DNA from: Alphaproteobacteria bacterium | Lineage (GTDB): Bacteria; Pseudomonadota; Alphaproteobacteria; UBA11136 | NCBI GenBank assembly: GCA_016776635.1 | Contig: JADHSZ010000003.1 | Location: forward strand, 18,964-82,963 | DNA length: 64,000 nt | Direction: 5' to 3' | In this document: positions 10,198 to 18,641 of the stretch, one piece after another | Numbering within the stretch: the first letter of the stretch is position 1 | How the letters are laid out: every line of letters starts with the position of its first letter | The notes under the pieces: model-generated | Told to the model about the DNA's origin: nothing | Database searches by the model: none | What the model saw: the letters and a program-made list of their open reading frames with translations, nothing else | Position numbers and translations under genes: made by a program

Positions 10198-10236
10198 CAC
10201 AGAAGCCTTTACGGGGGAAATACGGGGAGGAACGGA

Positions 10237-10262
10237 ACCCGGATTCGCCACCCGGATTCGCC
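10237..10262. repeat. 13-bp tandem duplication (ACCCGGATTCGCC x2)
   Basis: Direct reading of sequence. Confidence 0.9.
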
Positions 10263-10347
10263 AGAGGGGCGCTTTGTCCGCGTTGGTTGGAGTTTTTCCG
10301 GTTAGGGAGCGTCTCTCCCCCTTCACATAAGGCTGCGCCACTTCCCC

Positions 10348-10950
10348 ATGTCCCTGTCCCCGCCAACCAAACGCACACCCCTTCATCTCCGCAACATCGA
10401 GTGCCACGGATACCGCCGTGGCGACGGTCTTTTTGATATCGAAGGACGCGTCACCGATTCGAAAACCTATGATTTTCCCAATGAATTCCGCGGTGAAATA
10501 AAAGCCGGGGAAAACCTTCACCACATGGCGCTGCGCCTGACCGTGGATGAGGACCTCCTCATCCACGATGTGGAGGCCGGTTTCGAATCCTACCCCTACC
10601 GCATCTGTCCCGACATCGCCCCCGCGTTTCATGTACTCAAGGGCCTGAAAATAGCACCCGGCTGGACGCGCAAGGTCAGGTCCCTGTTGGGCAAAACCAA
10701 GGGCTGTACTCATCTCGTGGAATTGCTCGGGCCCATCGCCACGGTGGCGTTCCAGACCATTGTTTCGGCCCGCCAACGCCAGGAAAAAGAGGCCGGAGCT
10801 GGTGCCAAAGCCAGGAGCGGCGCCCAACCCTCCAGAGCCACGGACGATACCGGGCCCGGCAAGCCGCCACAGCTAAATTCCTGCCATGCCTATGCCAGCG
10901 ACAGCGAGGTGGTCAGGAAACACTGGCCCGATTTTTACTCCGGAGAATGA
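10348..10950 (+). CDS. DUF2889-like protein
   Basis: RNIECHGYRRGDGLFDIEGRVTDSKTYDFPNEFRGEIKAGENLHHMALRLTVDEDLLIHDVEA. Confidence 0.75.
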   Translation: MSLSPPTKRTPLHLRNIECHGYRRGDGLFDIEGRVTDSKTYDFPNEFRGEIKAGENLHHMALRLTVDEDLLIHDVEAGFESYPYRICPDIAPAFHVLKGLKIAPGWTRKVRSLLGKTKGCTHLVELLGPIATVAFQTIVSARQRQEKEAGAGAKARSGAQPSRATDDTGPGKPPQLNSCHAYASDSEVVRKHWPDFYSGE

Positions 10951-10954
10951 TTCC

Positions 10955-10990
10955 GGTTCTCACTCTGGTTCTCACTCTGGTTCTCACTCT
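10955..10990. repeat. 12-bp tandem repeat GGTTCTCACTCT x3
   Basis: Three exact consecutive copies read directly. Confidence 0.95.
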
Positions 10991-11388
10991 GGGGAATAAC
11001 TCGGGGCGACAGCGCCCTCCCTTAAACCAGAGCCCCCGCCTGAATCGCCCCCCGAATCGTCAAAGAGACGGTTGCGCTCCCGCTCCCGGCCATTTGCATC
11101 ACGCATGCCGTGGCCGGAGCGGATATGACCGATATCGGTGGCGGCGGAACGGAAATAACTCAGAATAAAGACACGTATGGCCGCCGTCAGGCTGGATTCA
11201 TCACGGTATTCATCGATTGTGGAACACAGCTCGTGCAGGGTCTTGCCCTCACGCTCGCCGATTTCGTCCAGGGCCTCCCACATGGACGCTTCCAGCCGCA
11301 TGCTGGTGCGGTGTCCGCATACCCTTACATTCCTGTTGATCAGCGTGCTGAAGACGGTGCTTCCGTCCCGCTTCTCCGCAATACCCAT
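10984..11388 (-). CDS. Ribbon-helix-helix domain protein
   Basis: RVCGHRTSMRLEASMWEALDEIGEREGKTLHELCSTIDEYR...SSLTAAIRVFILSYFR. Confidence 0.75.
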   Translation of the reverse strand: MGIAEKRDGSTVFSTLINRNVRVCGHRTSMRLEASMWEALDEIGEREGKTLHELCSTIDEYRDESSLTAAIRVFILSYFRSAATDIGHIRSGHGMRDANGRERERNRLFDDSGGDSGGGSGLREGAVAPSYSPE

Positions 11389-11603
11389 GACAAGACTCCC
11401 CCCGAATATAACAACGAAACTAAAAAAACACGTTATGGGTGTAATACGAGCTATTATATACTTAGAGGTTGTAAAAAATGAATCAAATTTTTTCCCGGAC
11501 CGTAATCCCGGACTCTCGTCCCTGTGGGGCCACGGAGGCCCTTGGTGCTCAGGTAAAACAGGGAAAAGGCCGCAAACGTCCCTTTTGTCCCAAAACTACG
11601 GCT

Positions 11604-11873
11604 CTAGCTTTCCTCGGGAGCCATGGTCTTCAGCGCCAGCGCATGAACCGGTCCGGCCAGCTCCTCGGCCAACAGGTCATAGACCATGCGCTGTCTTTCG
11701 ATGCGGGACAGGCCCGAAAAAGCGTCGGCCACCACCTCGACCCTGAAATGGCTTTCCCCCCCTGCCGGAGCGCCGGCATGTCCGGCATGGCTGGCTGATT
11801 CATCCACAATCACCAGGCCTTGCGGCGCCAGTCCCTGCGTCAGTTTTGCCTCGATGGCATCTTTCACACTCAT
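11604..11873 (-). CDS. bolA: BolA family protein
   Basis: MSVKDAIEAKLTQGLAPQGLVIVDESASHAGHAGAPAGGESHFRVEVVADAFSGLSRIERQRMVYDLL. Confidence 0.88.
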   Translation of the reverse strand: MSVKDAIEAKLTQGLAPQGLVIVDESASHAGHAGAPAGGESHFRVEVVADAFSGLSRIERQRMVYDLLAEELAGPVHALALKTMAPEES

Positions 11874-11964
11874 GATATCTCCTTAAAACGCCGTCAAAAC
11901 CGTGTTAAAATCGTGTCCGGACGGCACCCTTGTAAGAATTCGCGTCACATCCCATAATTTGGCT

Positions 11965-12546
11965 ATGAAAGACCGCAGGTCCATACCCCTTGACGCCTTG
12001 CCCTGGGAAAAGGAGGAAGGAACGCGCCCCTGCGACCACGAAGGATGCACCGGGGAAGGACTCTACCAGGCTCCCTGCGCGCCCGATAACCTGGAAACCT
12101 TTTACTGGCTGTGTCTCGATCATGTGCGCTCCTACAACAAGGCGTGGAATTTTTTCGCTCACATGTCGCCGGCCGAAATCGAGATATATAACCGCGGCGA
12201 CACCGTGGGATGGCGCCCCAGCTGGCCGCTGGGGGAACGGATGGCCCATATGGAGGCCGCCTGGTCACGTTTCTCCGACTCCTTCACGCCCGATGCGGAG
12301 TCACGGGGCTACAACGACGCCGGCTCCCCTTCCAACCTCCACTGGGCGGACGCCACCCAGGCGAAAGCCCTGAATCTTTTCGATCTGCAATCGCCTTTGA
12401 CCCTGGAACAACTCAAAATTCGCTATAAAGAGCTTGTCAAACGCTACCATCCCGACACCAATGGCGGCGACAAGGAATCCGAGGAACGCCTTAAACAGGT
12501 CAACGAGGCTTATGGCGTCCTCAAATCCTTTATTTGCACCCCTTAA
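11965..12546 (+). CDS. J-domain protein (C-terminal J domain)
   Basis: C-terminus KALNLFDLQSPLTLEQLKIRYKELVKRYHPDTNGGDKESEERLKQVNEAYGVL with HPD. Confidence 0.85.
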   Translation: MKDRRSIPLDALPWEKEEGTRPCDHEGCTGEGLYQAPCAPDNLETFYWLCLDHVRSYNKAWNFFAHMSPAEIEIYNRGDTVGWRPSWPLGERMAHMEAAWSRFSDSFTPDAESRGYNDAGSPSNLHWADATQAKALNLFDLQSPLTLEQLKIRYKELVKRYHPDTNGGDKESEERLKQVNEAYGVLKSFICTP

Positions 12547-12620
12547 GGCACCATATGCCCCTGGGGAGGCTCCCCTAACACCCGCCCCCCGTTAACCAGC
12601 GAAACCGGACAGCACCCGCC

Positions 12621-13622
12621 ATGACCACCGAACAACTCGACAGCGACACCTCCCAGCCCCACCTGCCGGATCTTTCAGTTTCCGTGCGCCAGGTCTTCGG
12701 CATCGATTCCGATATCGTCTGCCCGGCCTTCAGCGAGCCCAGCGAACTGGTTCCCGAGATCGACCAGGCCTATTGCTTCAACCACGAAACCACGCTGGCG
12801 ATCCTGTCGGGCTTTGCCTTCAACCGGCGGGTCATGATCCAGGGCTATCACGGCACCGGAAAATCCACCCATATCGAACAGGTGGCGGCGCGCCTCAACT
12901 GGCCCTGTTTCCGGGTCAATCTCGACAGCCATATCAGCCGTATCGACCTCATCGGCAAGGACGCCATCGTGCTGCGCGACGGCAAACAGGTGACCGAGTT
13001 CCGCGAGGGAATTCTGCCCTGGTCGCTACAGCATCCCACGGCCCTGGTGTTCGACGAATACGACGCGGGGCGGCCCGATGTGATGTTCGTGATCCAGAGA
13101 ATCCTCGAATCCGAGGGCAAATTCACCCTTCTCGACCAGAACAAGGTGATTCATCCTCACCCCGCCTTCCGCCTGTTTTCCACCACCAATACGGTGGGGC
13201 TGGGCGACACCACCGGCCTCTATCACGGCACCCAGCAAATCAATCAGGGGCAAATGGACCGCTGGAACATCGTCGCCACCTTGAACTATCTGTCCCATGA
13301 GGAAGAGGCTGATATCGTCCTCGCCAAATCGCCCGAATACGGCAACAAGAAGGGGCGTAAAACGGTGGCGGCCATGGTCAGCCTCGCCAACATGACCCGC
13401 AACGGATTCGTGGCCGGCGATATTTCCACCGTCATGTCGCCGCGCACGGTGATCACCTGGGCCGAGAACGCCAAACTCCTCGGCGACGACCTTGCCCTTT
13501 CCTTCCGCTTCACCTTCCTCAACAAATGCGACGAGATGGAGCGCGCTACCGTGGCCGAATACTACCAGCGCTGTTTCGACGAAGACCTCCCCGAATCGGC
13601 CGCCGTGGCGGAAACCCCCTGA
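12621..13622 (+). CDS. cobS: Cobaltochelatase subunit CobS (AAA+)
   Basis: [41 protein letters not shown]; 333 aa, followed by cobT. Confidence 0.92.
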   Translation: MTTEQLDSDTSQPHLPDLSVSVRQVFGIDSDIVCPAFSEPSELVPEIDQAYCFNHETTLAILSGFAFNRRVMIQGYHGTGKSTHIEQVAARLNWPCFRVNLDSHISRIDLIGKDAIVLRDGKQVTEFREGILPWSLQHPTALVFDEYDAGRPDVMFVIQRILESEGKFTLLDQNKVIHPHPAFRLFSTTNTVGLGDTTGLYHGTQQINQGQMDRWNIVATLNYLSHEEEADIVLAKSPEYGNKKGRKTVAAMVSLANMTRNGFVAGDISTVMSPRTVITWAENAKLLGDDLALSFRFTFLNKCDEMERATVAEYYQRCFDEDLPESAAVAETP

Positions 13623-13650
13623 CACGCCTTGCTGGCGACCGCCATGGGAA

Positions 13651-15561
13651 CTGAAACTCATATCTACTGAAAATCATATTCCCCGGGAAACCGGAAAGAA
13701 CCGCGTTGAATCCTTCAAACGGGCCACCGCGTCGCTGGTGCGCGCGCTCAGCGGAAAGCCCGATGCGGCTGTAACCTTCACCTCCCACGCGGCACAGATG
13801 GGAGACGAAACGCCCGCCGCAACCGGATCAACCGTTCAACTGCCGGCCCCGCCCCCGGAGCTCAACCCCGCCAGCTCGGCCCCGCTGCGGGGAAAGGCCG
13901 ATGCCCAGGCGTTGACCCTGCGCTATCACGACGAGGCCATCCACGCCCGCTATCGCCCCCAGGGCGACACCGCGCGCGCGGTATTCGACGCCGTGGAGGA
14001 AGTGCGGGTGGAAGCCCTGGGCGCACGGCGGATGCCCGGCGTGGCCGCCAATCTTGCCGCCGCCCTGGATCAGCACTGCCAGACCTTCGACGCCTGCCGC
14101 ACCATCGACGAGGTGCCGCTGGCCGAGGCCATCCGCCTCATGGCGCGCAAGACCGTGGCCGGGGAAAAGACCCCGTCCTCGGGAAAACATATGGTGAAAC
14201 TGTGGCAGCCACTGCTCTCCGCCAAGGTGGAAAGCTGCCTCCAGGCGTTGCGCGCCTGCATCGAAGACCAACAGCACTATTGCGAAACCGCCAGACAGTT
14301 GATCGCCGATCTCGATCTCGCCGACGAGCTCGGCGAATTACAGACCTGCCCGGAGGAAGACAGCCCCGAAGGGGAAGACGGCGAGGACCAGGCCGAAGGC
14401 GAGGGCGAAGGCGAGATGGAATCGGAACTCAGCACCGCCGACGTGGACGCCCTGGAAGCCGGCGACGAGGCCGGCGACGGCATCGCCTCGGAAGTGGACG
14501 AATCGCTCCCTCCCATGGGCGCGGAACAGCCCGCCACCGCCAGGCGCCCTCCCGGACCGGGCGATAATCTGGGCGATTTCGAGACCCCTTCCTATACCGC
14601 TTTCACCACCGAATTCGACGAGGTCATCGCCGCCGAATCGCTCTGCGGCGACGAGGAAATGACCCGGCTGCGGCTTAATCTCGACGACCAGATCGCCCAT
14701 CTTCAGAACATCATCGGCCGCCTGGCCAACCGCCTCCAGCGCCGCCTTCTAGCGCAACAGTCACGGGCCTGGGAGTTCGACCTCGATGACGGCCTGCTCG
14801 ATTCGTCGCGTCTCGCGCGGGTGGTGGCCAATCCCTCGCACTCCCTCTCCTACAAAATGGAAAAACAGACCGATTTCCGCGATACCGTGGTGACGCTGCT
14901 GATTGATAATTCCGGCTCCATGCGCGGGCGGCCCATCGCCGTGGCCGCCATCAGCGCCGATGTGCTGGCCCGCACGTTGGAACGCTGCGGGGTCAAGGTG
15001 GAAATCCTCGGCTTCACCACCAAGGCGTGGAAGGGCGGGGACTCCCGCGAACAATGGGTGGAGGCCGGGAAACCCGCCCATCCCGGCCGTCTCAACGATT
15101 TGCGCCATATCGTCTATAAATCCGCCGACGCGCCGTGGCGGCGCGCGCGCAAGAATCTCGGCCTCATGCTGCGCGAGGGCATCCTCAAGGAAAATATCGA
15201 CGGCGAAGCCCTGCTCTGGGCCCACCAGCGTTTGCTGGCCCGGCCCGAACAGCGCCGCATCCTGATGGTCATCTCCGACGGCGCGCCGGTGGACGATTCA
15301 ACCCTCTCGGTCAATCCGGGGAACCTTCTCGAGCGCCATCTGCGCGACGCCATCCAATGGATCGAAATGTATTCCCCGGTGGAACTCACCGCCATCGGCA
15401 TCGGCCACGACGTAACCCGCTATTACAAAAAGGCCGTCACCATCGTCGATGCCGAACAATTGGGCGGCACCATGCTGGAAAAAATCTCCGAGCTTTTCGA
15501 CGACCATCCGCCCCAGAACACCAGACCCGGCGCGCGCCACGGCAGACGCCGCCTCCATTAG
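13651..15561 (+). CDS. cobT: Cobaltochelatase subunit CobT (VWA)
   Basis: [26 protein letters not shown], acidic linker, [50 protein letters not shown]. Exact start uncertain (no ATG/GTG/TTG near the conserved N-terminus). Confidence 0.88.
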   Translation: MKLISTENHIPRETGKNRVESFKRATASLVRALSGKPDAAVTFTSHAAQMGDETPAATGSTVQLPAPPPELNPASSAPLRGKADAQALTLRYHDEAIHARYRPQGDTARAVFDAVEEVRVEALGARRMPGVAANLAAALDQHCQTFDACRTIDEVPLAEAIRLMARKTVAGEKTPSSGKHMVKLWQPLLSAKVESCLQALRACIEDQQHYCETARQLIADLDLADELGELQTCPEEDSPEGEDGEDQAEGEGEGEMESELSTADVDALEAGDEAGDGIASEVDESLPPMGAEQPATARRPPGPGDNLGDFETPSYTAFTTEFDEVIAAESLCGDEEMTRLRLNLDDQIAHLQNIIGRLANRLQRRLLAQQSRAWEFDLDDGLLDSSRLARVVANPSHSLSYKMEKQTDFRDTVVTLLIDNSGSMRGRPIAVAAISADVLARTLERCGVKVEILGFTTKAWKGGDSREQWVEAGKPAHPGRLNDLRHIVYKSADAPWRRARKNLGLMLREGILKENIDGEALLWAHQRLLARPEQRRILMVISDGAPVDDSTLSVNPGNLLERHLRDAIQWIEMYSPVELTAIGIGHDVTRYYKKAVTIVDAEQLGGTMLEKISELFDDHPPQNTRPGARHGRRRLH

Positions 15562-15641
15562 GCAAAACCCTTCCCCACCGCGCCGCTTTAGGTCTAGGAT
15601 GGGCGTTCTTGAATATCCATTCTGTTTTTAGGGATATACCC

Positions 15642-15791
15642 ATGCCCAAAACAGACATCACTAAACCCGAAAGCGAAGACCTGGCCGAACTTTCCGACGA
15701 AGCCCTGGACCGGGCCGCGAACAGTATGGCTTGCACCTGCAACTGCATCCAAAGCTGCACCGGCTGCCTAACCAGTTTGCCATCTGAATAG
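15642..15791 (+). CDS. Putative RiPP precursor peptide 1 (49 aa)
   Basis: MPKTDITKPESEDLAELSDEALDRAANSMACTCNCIQSCTGCLTSLPSE*; leader shared with two downstream ORFs, Cys-rich C-terminus. Confidence 0.72.
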   Translation: MPKTDITKPESEDLAELSDEALDRAANSMACTCNCIQSCTGCLTSLPSE

Positions 15792-15822
15792 CGCGAGTGA
15801 GTCTGACAAAAAGGAGACAGCC

Positions 15823-15963
15823 ATGCCCAAAACAGACATCACCAAGCCCGAGAGCGAAGACCTGGCCGAACTTTCCGACGAGGCCCTGGACCGCACCGCC
15901 GAAGGCGAACAGCTCTGCGGCGGCGGCGTCACCCGCGGCTGCACCGGAAGCCCGGCCGAATAA
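15823..15963 (+). CDS. Putative RiPP precursor peptide 2 (46 aa)
   Basis: MPKTDITKPESEDLAELSDEALDRTAEGEQLCGGGVTRGCTGSPAE*; SD-like aaaaaggagacagcc upstream. Confidence 0.72.
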   Translation: MPKTDITKPESEDLAELSDEALDRTAEGEQLCGGGVTRGCTGSPAE

Positions 15964-15990
15964 CCGGCATTAAATTAAAGGGAGACAGCC

Positions 15991-16128
15991 ATGCCCAAAA
16001 CCGATGCAACCAAACCCGAGAGCAACGACTTGGCCGAACTCTCCGACGAGGCCCTGGACCGCACCGGGAACGCACAGGCGTGTCTTACCTATGTCATTTG
16101 CCATGGCCCCTGCTCGTCTCCGGCTTAG
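15991..16128 (+). CDS. Putative RiPP precursor peptide 3 (45 aa)
   Basis: MPKTDATKPESNDLAELSDEALDRTGNAQACLTYVICHGPCSSPA*; SD-like aaagggagacagcc upstream. Confidence 0.72.
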   Translation: MPKTDATKPESNDLAELSDEALDRTGNAQACLTYVICHGPCSSPA

Positions 16129-16166
16129 TAGCGGCTGACCCGGCCTCAAGCATTCTCACAAAAACC

Positions 16167-16197
16167 CCCGCGGGCACCAACCTCGCGGGTTTTTTTG
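16167..16197 (+). terminator. Rho-independent terminator after the peptide array
   Basis: cccgcg ggcaccaacct cgcggg followed by tttttttt. Confidence 0.85.
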
Positions 16198-16221
16198 TCT
16201 TTCTGAATCAGAGATACCCGC

Positions 16222-16488
16222 TTACTTCAACTGGCTATCCTTGCTGCCGCGGCGATTGAAGCCGGTGAAGACCGTCTGTTTTTTGTCGTCTTCCGACTGA
16301 CAGTTGACGCACAGGCGGACGCCGTGAATTGCCTTGCGGCGGGCCTCTGGAATGGCGGCCCCGCAGTCCTCACAATGGGTTAAGCCCTCGCCGCCCGGCA
16401 TCCGGCTCCGGGCCCGCTTCACCGCATCTTCCACGGTGGCGTCTATTTGATCCTGAACCGCCCCGTCACGGGACCAACCACCGGCCAT
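16222..16488 (-). CDS. DksA/TraR-family zinc-finger protein
   Basis: 88 aa with CEDCGAAIPEARRKAIHGVRLCVNCQSEDDKK (C4 zinc finger of DksA/TraR family). Confidence 0.85.
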   Translation of the reverse strand: MAGGWSRDGAVQDQIDATVEDAVKRARSRMPGGEGLTHCEDCGAAIPEARRKAIHGVRLCVNCQSEDDKKQTVFTGFNRRGSKDSQLK

Positions 16489-16564
16489 AATGTGCTCCCA
16501 TCGGAAATATTAAAATTCAGGCTACGGCAAAAAATGAAAGATCGCCACTATCTCAAAAATTTCC

Positions 16565-16601
16565 TTGACATTTCCCGTTTTTTATAGGATATTTTTCCTA
16601 T
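16565..16601 (+). promoter_or_regulatory. Promoter with palindromic operator-like element
   Basis: TTGACA (16565-16570), N17, GATATT (16588-16593); perfect inverted repeat ATAGGA-TATTTT-TCCTAT at 16584-16601. Confidence 0.55.
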
Positions 16602-16719
16602 TCAAGGGGCGCAGTGCGCCTTTTTCTAGCTCCCCGAACCAGAACCGCCCTGTCCGTCTCCGCCATAACGCGCTAATATCTTTGAGATCAGCTCGCGGCC
16701 CCAAGCAACGGAGAAGCCC

Positions 16720-16914
16720 ATGCCCAAGAACAAGCGTCCCAACCGCAAGCCCGGCGCCAAAGCCAAGCGAGCCGCCGCCGCCAAGACCCCCTGCGGCCCG
16801 GCAACGCCCGGCGGCGCCCCCAACCCGAGGGGCGCGAAAACCTATGGCTCGGCGAAATCGGCGGGATCTTCTTTTACCCCGGCCATGAGCCGGCGCTCGG
16901 CCCGCGGCCGCTAG
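16720..16914 (+). CDS. Small basic protein (64 aa), unknown
   Basis: MPKNKRPNRKPGAKAKRAAAAKTPCGPATPGGAPNPRGAK...; ggag-like SD upstream. Confidence 0.5.
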   Translation: MPKNKRPNRKPGAKAKRAAAAKTPCGPATPGGAPNPRGAKTYGSAKSAGSSFTPAMSRRSARGR

Positions 16915-17018
16915 GGCTCTAACCCGCTACGCCGCACCAACACCTCGTCACCCCCATACCATCCCCGGGCTCTTTGTTGGGGGCCGACGTAATCTAGACG
17001 TACCCTGGCCCTCGCCCA

Positions 17019-17135
17019 TGTTAACATTTGTTAACAAATGCCAACATATTCCCTCGGATTATGGAAAATATCTTTTAAAAATTTCTTTCTGAATCAATGT
17101 GTTACAGGGGGGATGTTAACAAATGTCAACATTTT
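17019..17135. repeat. 10-bp phased TGTTAACA iterons in two clusters
   Basis: TGTTAACATT-TGTTAACAAA-TGCCAACATA (from 17020) and TGTTAACAAA-TGTCAACATT (from 17114). Confidence 0.8.
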
Positions 17136-17203
17136 TGACCCCTCGGGGGATGGGTTTGTTTTAAATCAATGACTTAAGTTAAAATGGGGGTGGAAAAAAC
17201 CCA

Positions 17204-17232
17204 TAAAAAAGGCCCGCTTCTTTGCGGGCCTT
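17204..17232 (-). terminator. Terminator of rpmB
   Basis: aaaaaa ggcccgc ttcttt gcgggcc tt; T-run on minus strand. Confidence 0.8.
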
Positions 17233-17257
17233 AGCTATTCATTGGGGAAAACCGCCT

Positions 17258-17551
17258 CTAGGCCGCGGTCTTGGCCAGGGCCTTCTTGATACTGCGCTTG
17301 ACGCGCCGCATGCCTTCGGAAAGGTCGGCGTCTTTCGCCGCCACCAGAAACGCATCGATGCCGCCCTTATGCTCGATGGTGCGCAGGGCATGGTTGCTGA
17401 TGCGCAGGCGCACCACCTTGTCCAGGGCCTCGGAAAAGAGCGAGCTGGCCTGGAGATTGGGCAGAAAACGGCGGCGGGATCTGTTATGGGCGTGACTGAC
17501 ATTATTGCCGGTCATGACGCCTTTTCCCGTTGCTTCACATCGCCTGGCCAT
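17258..17551 (-). CDS. rpmB: 50S ribosomal protein L28
   Basis: [34 protein letters not shown]. Confidence 0.95.
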   Translation of the reverse strand: MARRCEATGKGVMTGNNVSHAHNRSRRRFLPNLQASSLFSEALDKVVRLRISNHALRTIEHKGGIDAFLVAAKDADLSEGMRRVKRSIKKALAKTAA

Positions 17552-17639
17552 GCCTGATCCTCGATTAAAAACTCATAAACGACCGCTATTGGGGCCGGAG
17601 CCGTGGCTTTTAGGCCACCTACGGCCCAAGGTCAAGTCT

Positions 17640-18641
17640 TTACCCCGCCAGAAAGACCCCAAGGATCTTCTGCGCCGCCGCCGTGGGCGTCATCTTTCCC
17701 GCCACCACGTCCGCCTCCAGCCCGTCGATCATGGCCCCAACGTCCTTATGGCCGTGGAGACGCGTCCTCAGGCCTTCGTCGATTTCGCTCCACATCCAGG
17801 CCCGGGCCTGATCGGCGCGGCGTTTCTCGATCCCGCCCGACTCGGCACGCAGGCCGTTGAATTCCCCGATGGCTTGCCAGATGTCCGTAATTCCCTCGCC
17901 TTGGAGGGCCGAACAGGTGAGCACCCGTGGCGTCCATTCGGGACAGGTGGGACGGATCAGCCGCAGGGCGTTTCCGTAATCTCCCGCCGTGCGCCGGGCC
18001 GCCTTTTCAAGCTCCCCGTCGGCCTTGTTGACCACCACAAGGTCGGCCATCTCCATGATTCCCTTCTTGATCCCCTGAAGGTCGTCACCCCCGGCGGGAA
18101 GCAGCAACAACAGAAACATGTCCACCATATCGGCAACGGCGGTTTCCGATTGGCCGACGCCCACGGTTTCAACAATGGCCATATCGAATCCCGCCGCCTC
18201 GCAAGCCAACAACGCCTCGCGGGTGCGGCGGGCAACCCCGCCCAATGTACCACTGCTGGGTGAGGGCCTGATAAAGGCGTGTTCCGATTGGGACAATTCC
18301 GGCATCCGGGTCTTGTCGCCCAGAATCGAACCGCCGCCACGCTTGGAGGACGGGTCCACGGCCAGAACCGCCACTTTTCGCCCCTGCTCTATGGCGTGAA
18401 GGCCGAGCGCTTCGATGAAGGTGGATTTGCCCACCCCGGGCGCACCGGAAATGCCGATGCGGATGGCGCCACCCACATGGGGCATGAGCTCCTCCATCAG
18501 CGCTTCGGCCTGGTCGCGGTGATCGCGGCGGGTGGATTCAATCAGCGTTATGGCGCGCGCCAGGGCCCGCCGGTCGCCGTCCAGCACGGCGCGGGCTAGG
18601 CTGTCCGTCTTCATGGGGCTGTCGGGATCGGCTGGGGGCAT
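17640..18641 (-). CDS. meaB: Methylmalonyl-CoA mutase-associated GTPase MeaB
   Basis: RIGISGAPGVGKSTFIEALG, VAVLAVDPSSKRGGGSILGDKTRM, FDMAIVETVGVGQSE. Confidence 0.93.
   Translation of the reverse strand: MPPADPDSPMKTDSLARAVLDGDRRALARAITLIESTRRDHRDQAEALMEELMPHVGGAIRIGISGAPGVGKSTFIEALGLHAIEQGRKVAVLAVDPSSKRGGGSILGDKTRMPELSQSEHAFIRPSPSSGTLGGVARRTREALLACEAAGFDMAIVETVGVGQSETAVADMVDMFLLLLLPAGGDDLQGIKKGIMEMADLVVVNKADGELEKAARRTAGDYGNALRLIRPTCPEWTPRVLTCSALQGEGITDIWQAIGEFNGLRAESGGIEKRRADQARAWMWSEIDEGLRTRLHGHKDVGAMIDGLEADVVAGKMTPTAAAQKILGVFLAG

Noticed and set aside
17019-17040. CtrA binding site (TTAA-N7-TTAA)
   Set aside because: The spacing between TTAA half-sites here is N6 and the repeats continue with 10-bp phasing, so it does not match the CtrA consensus.
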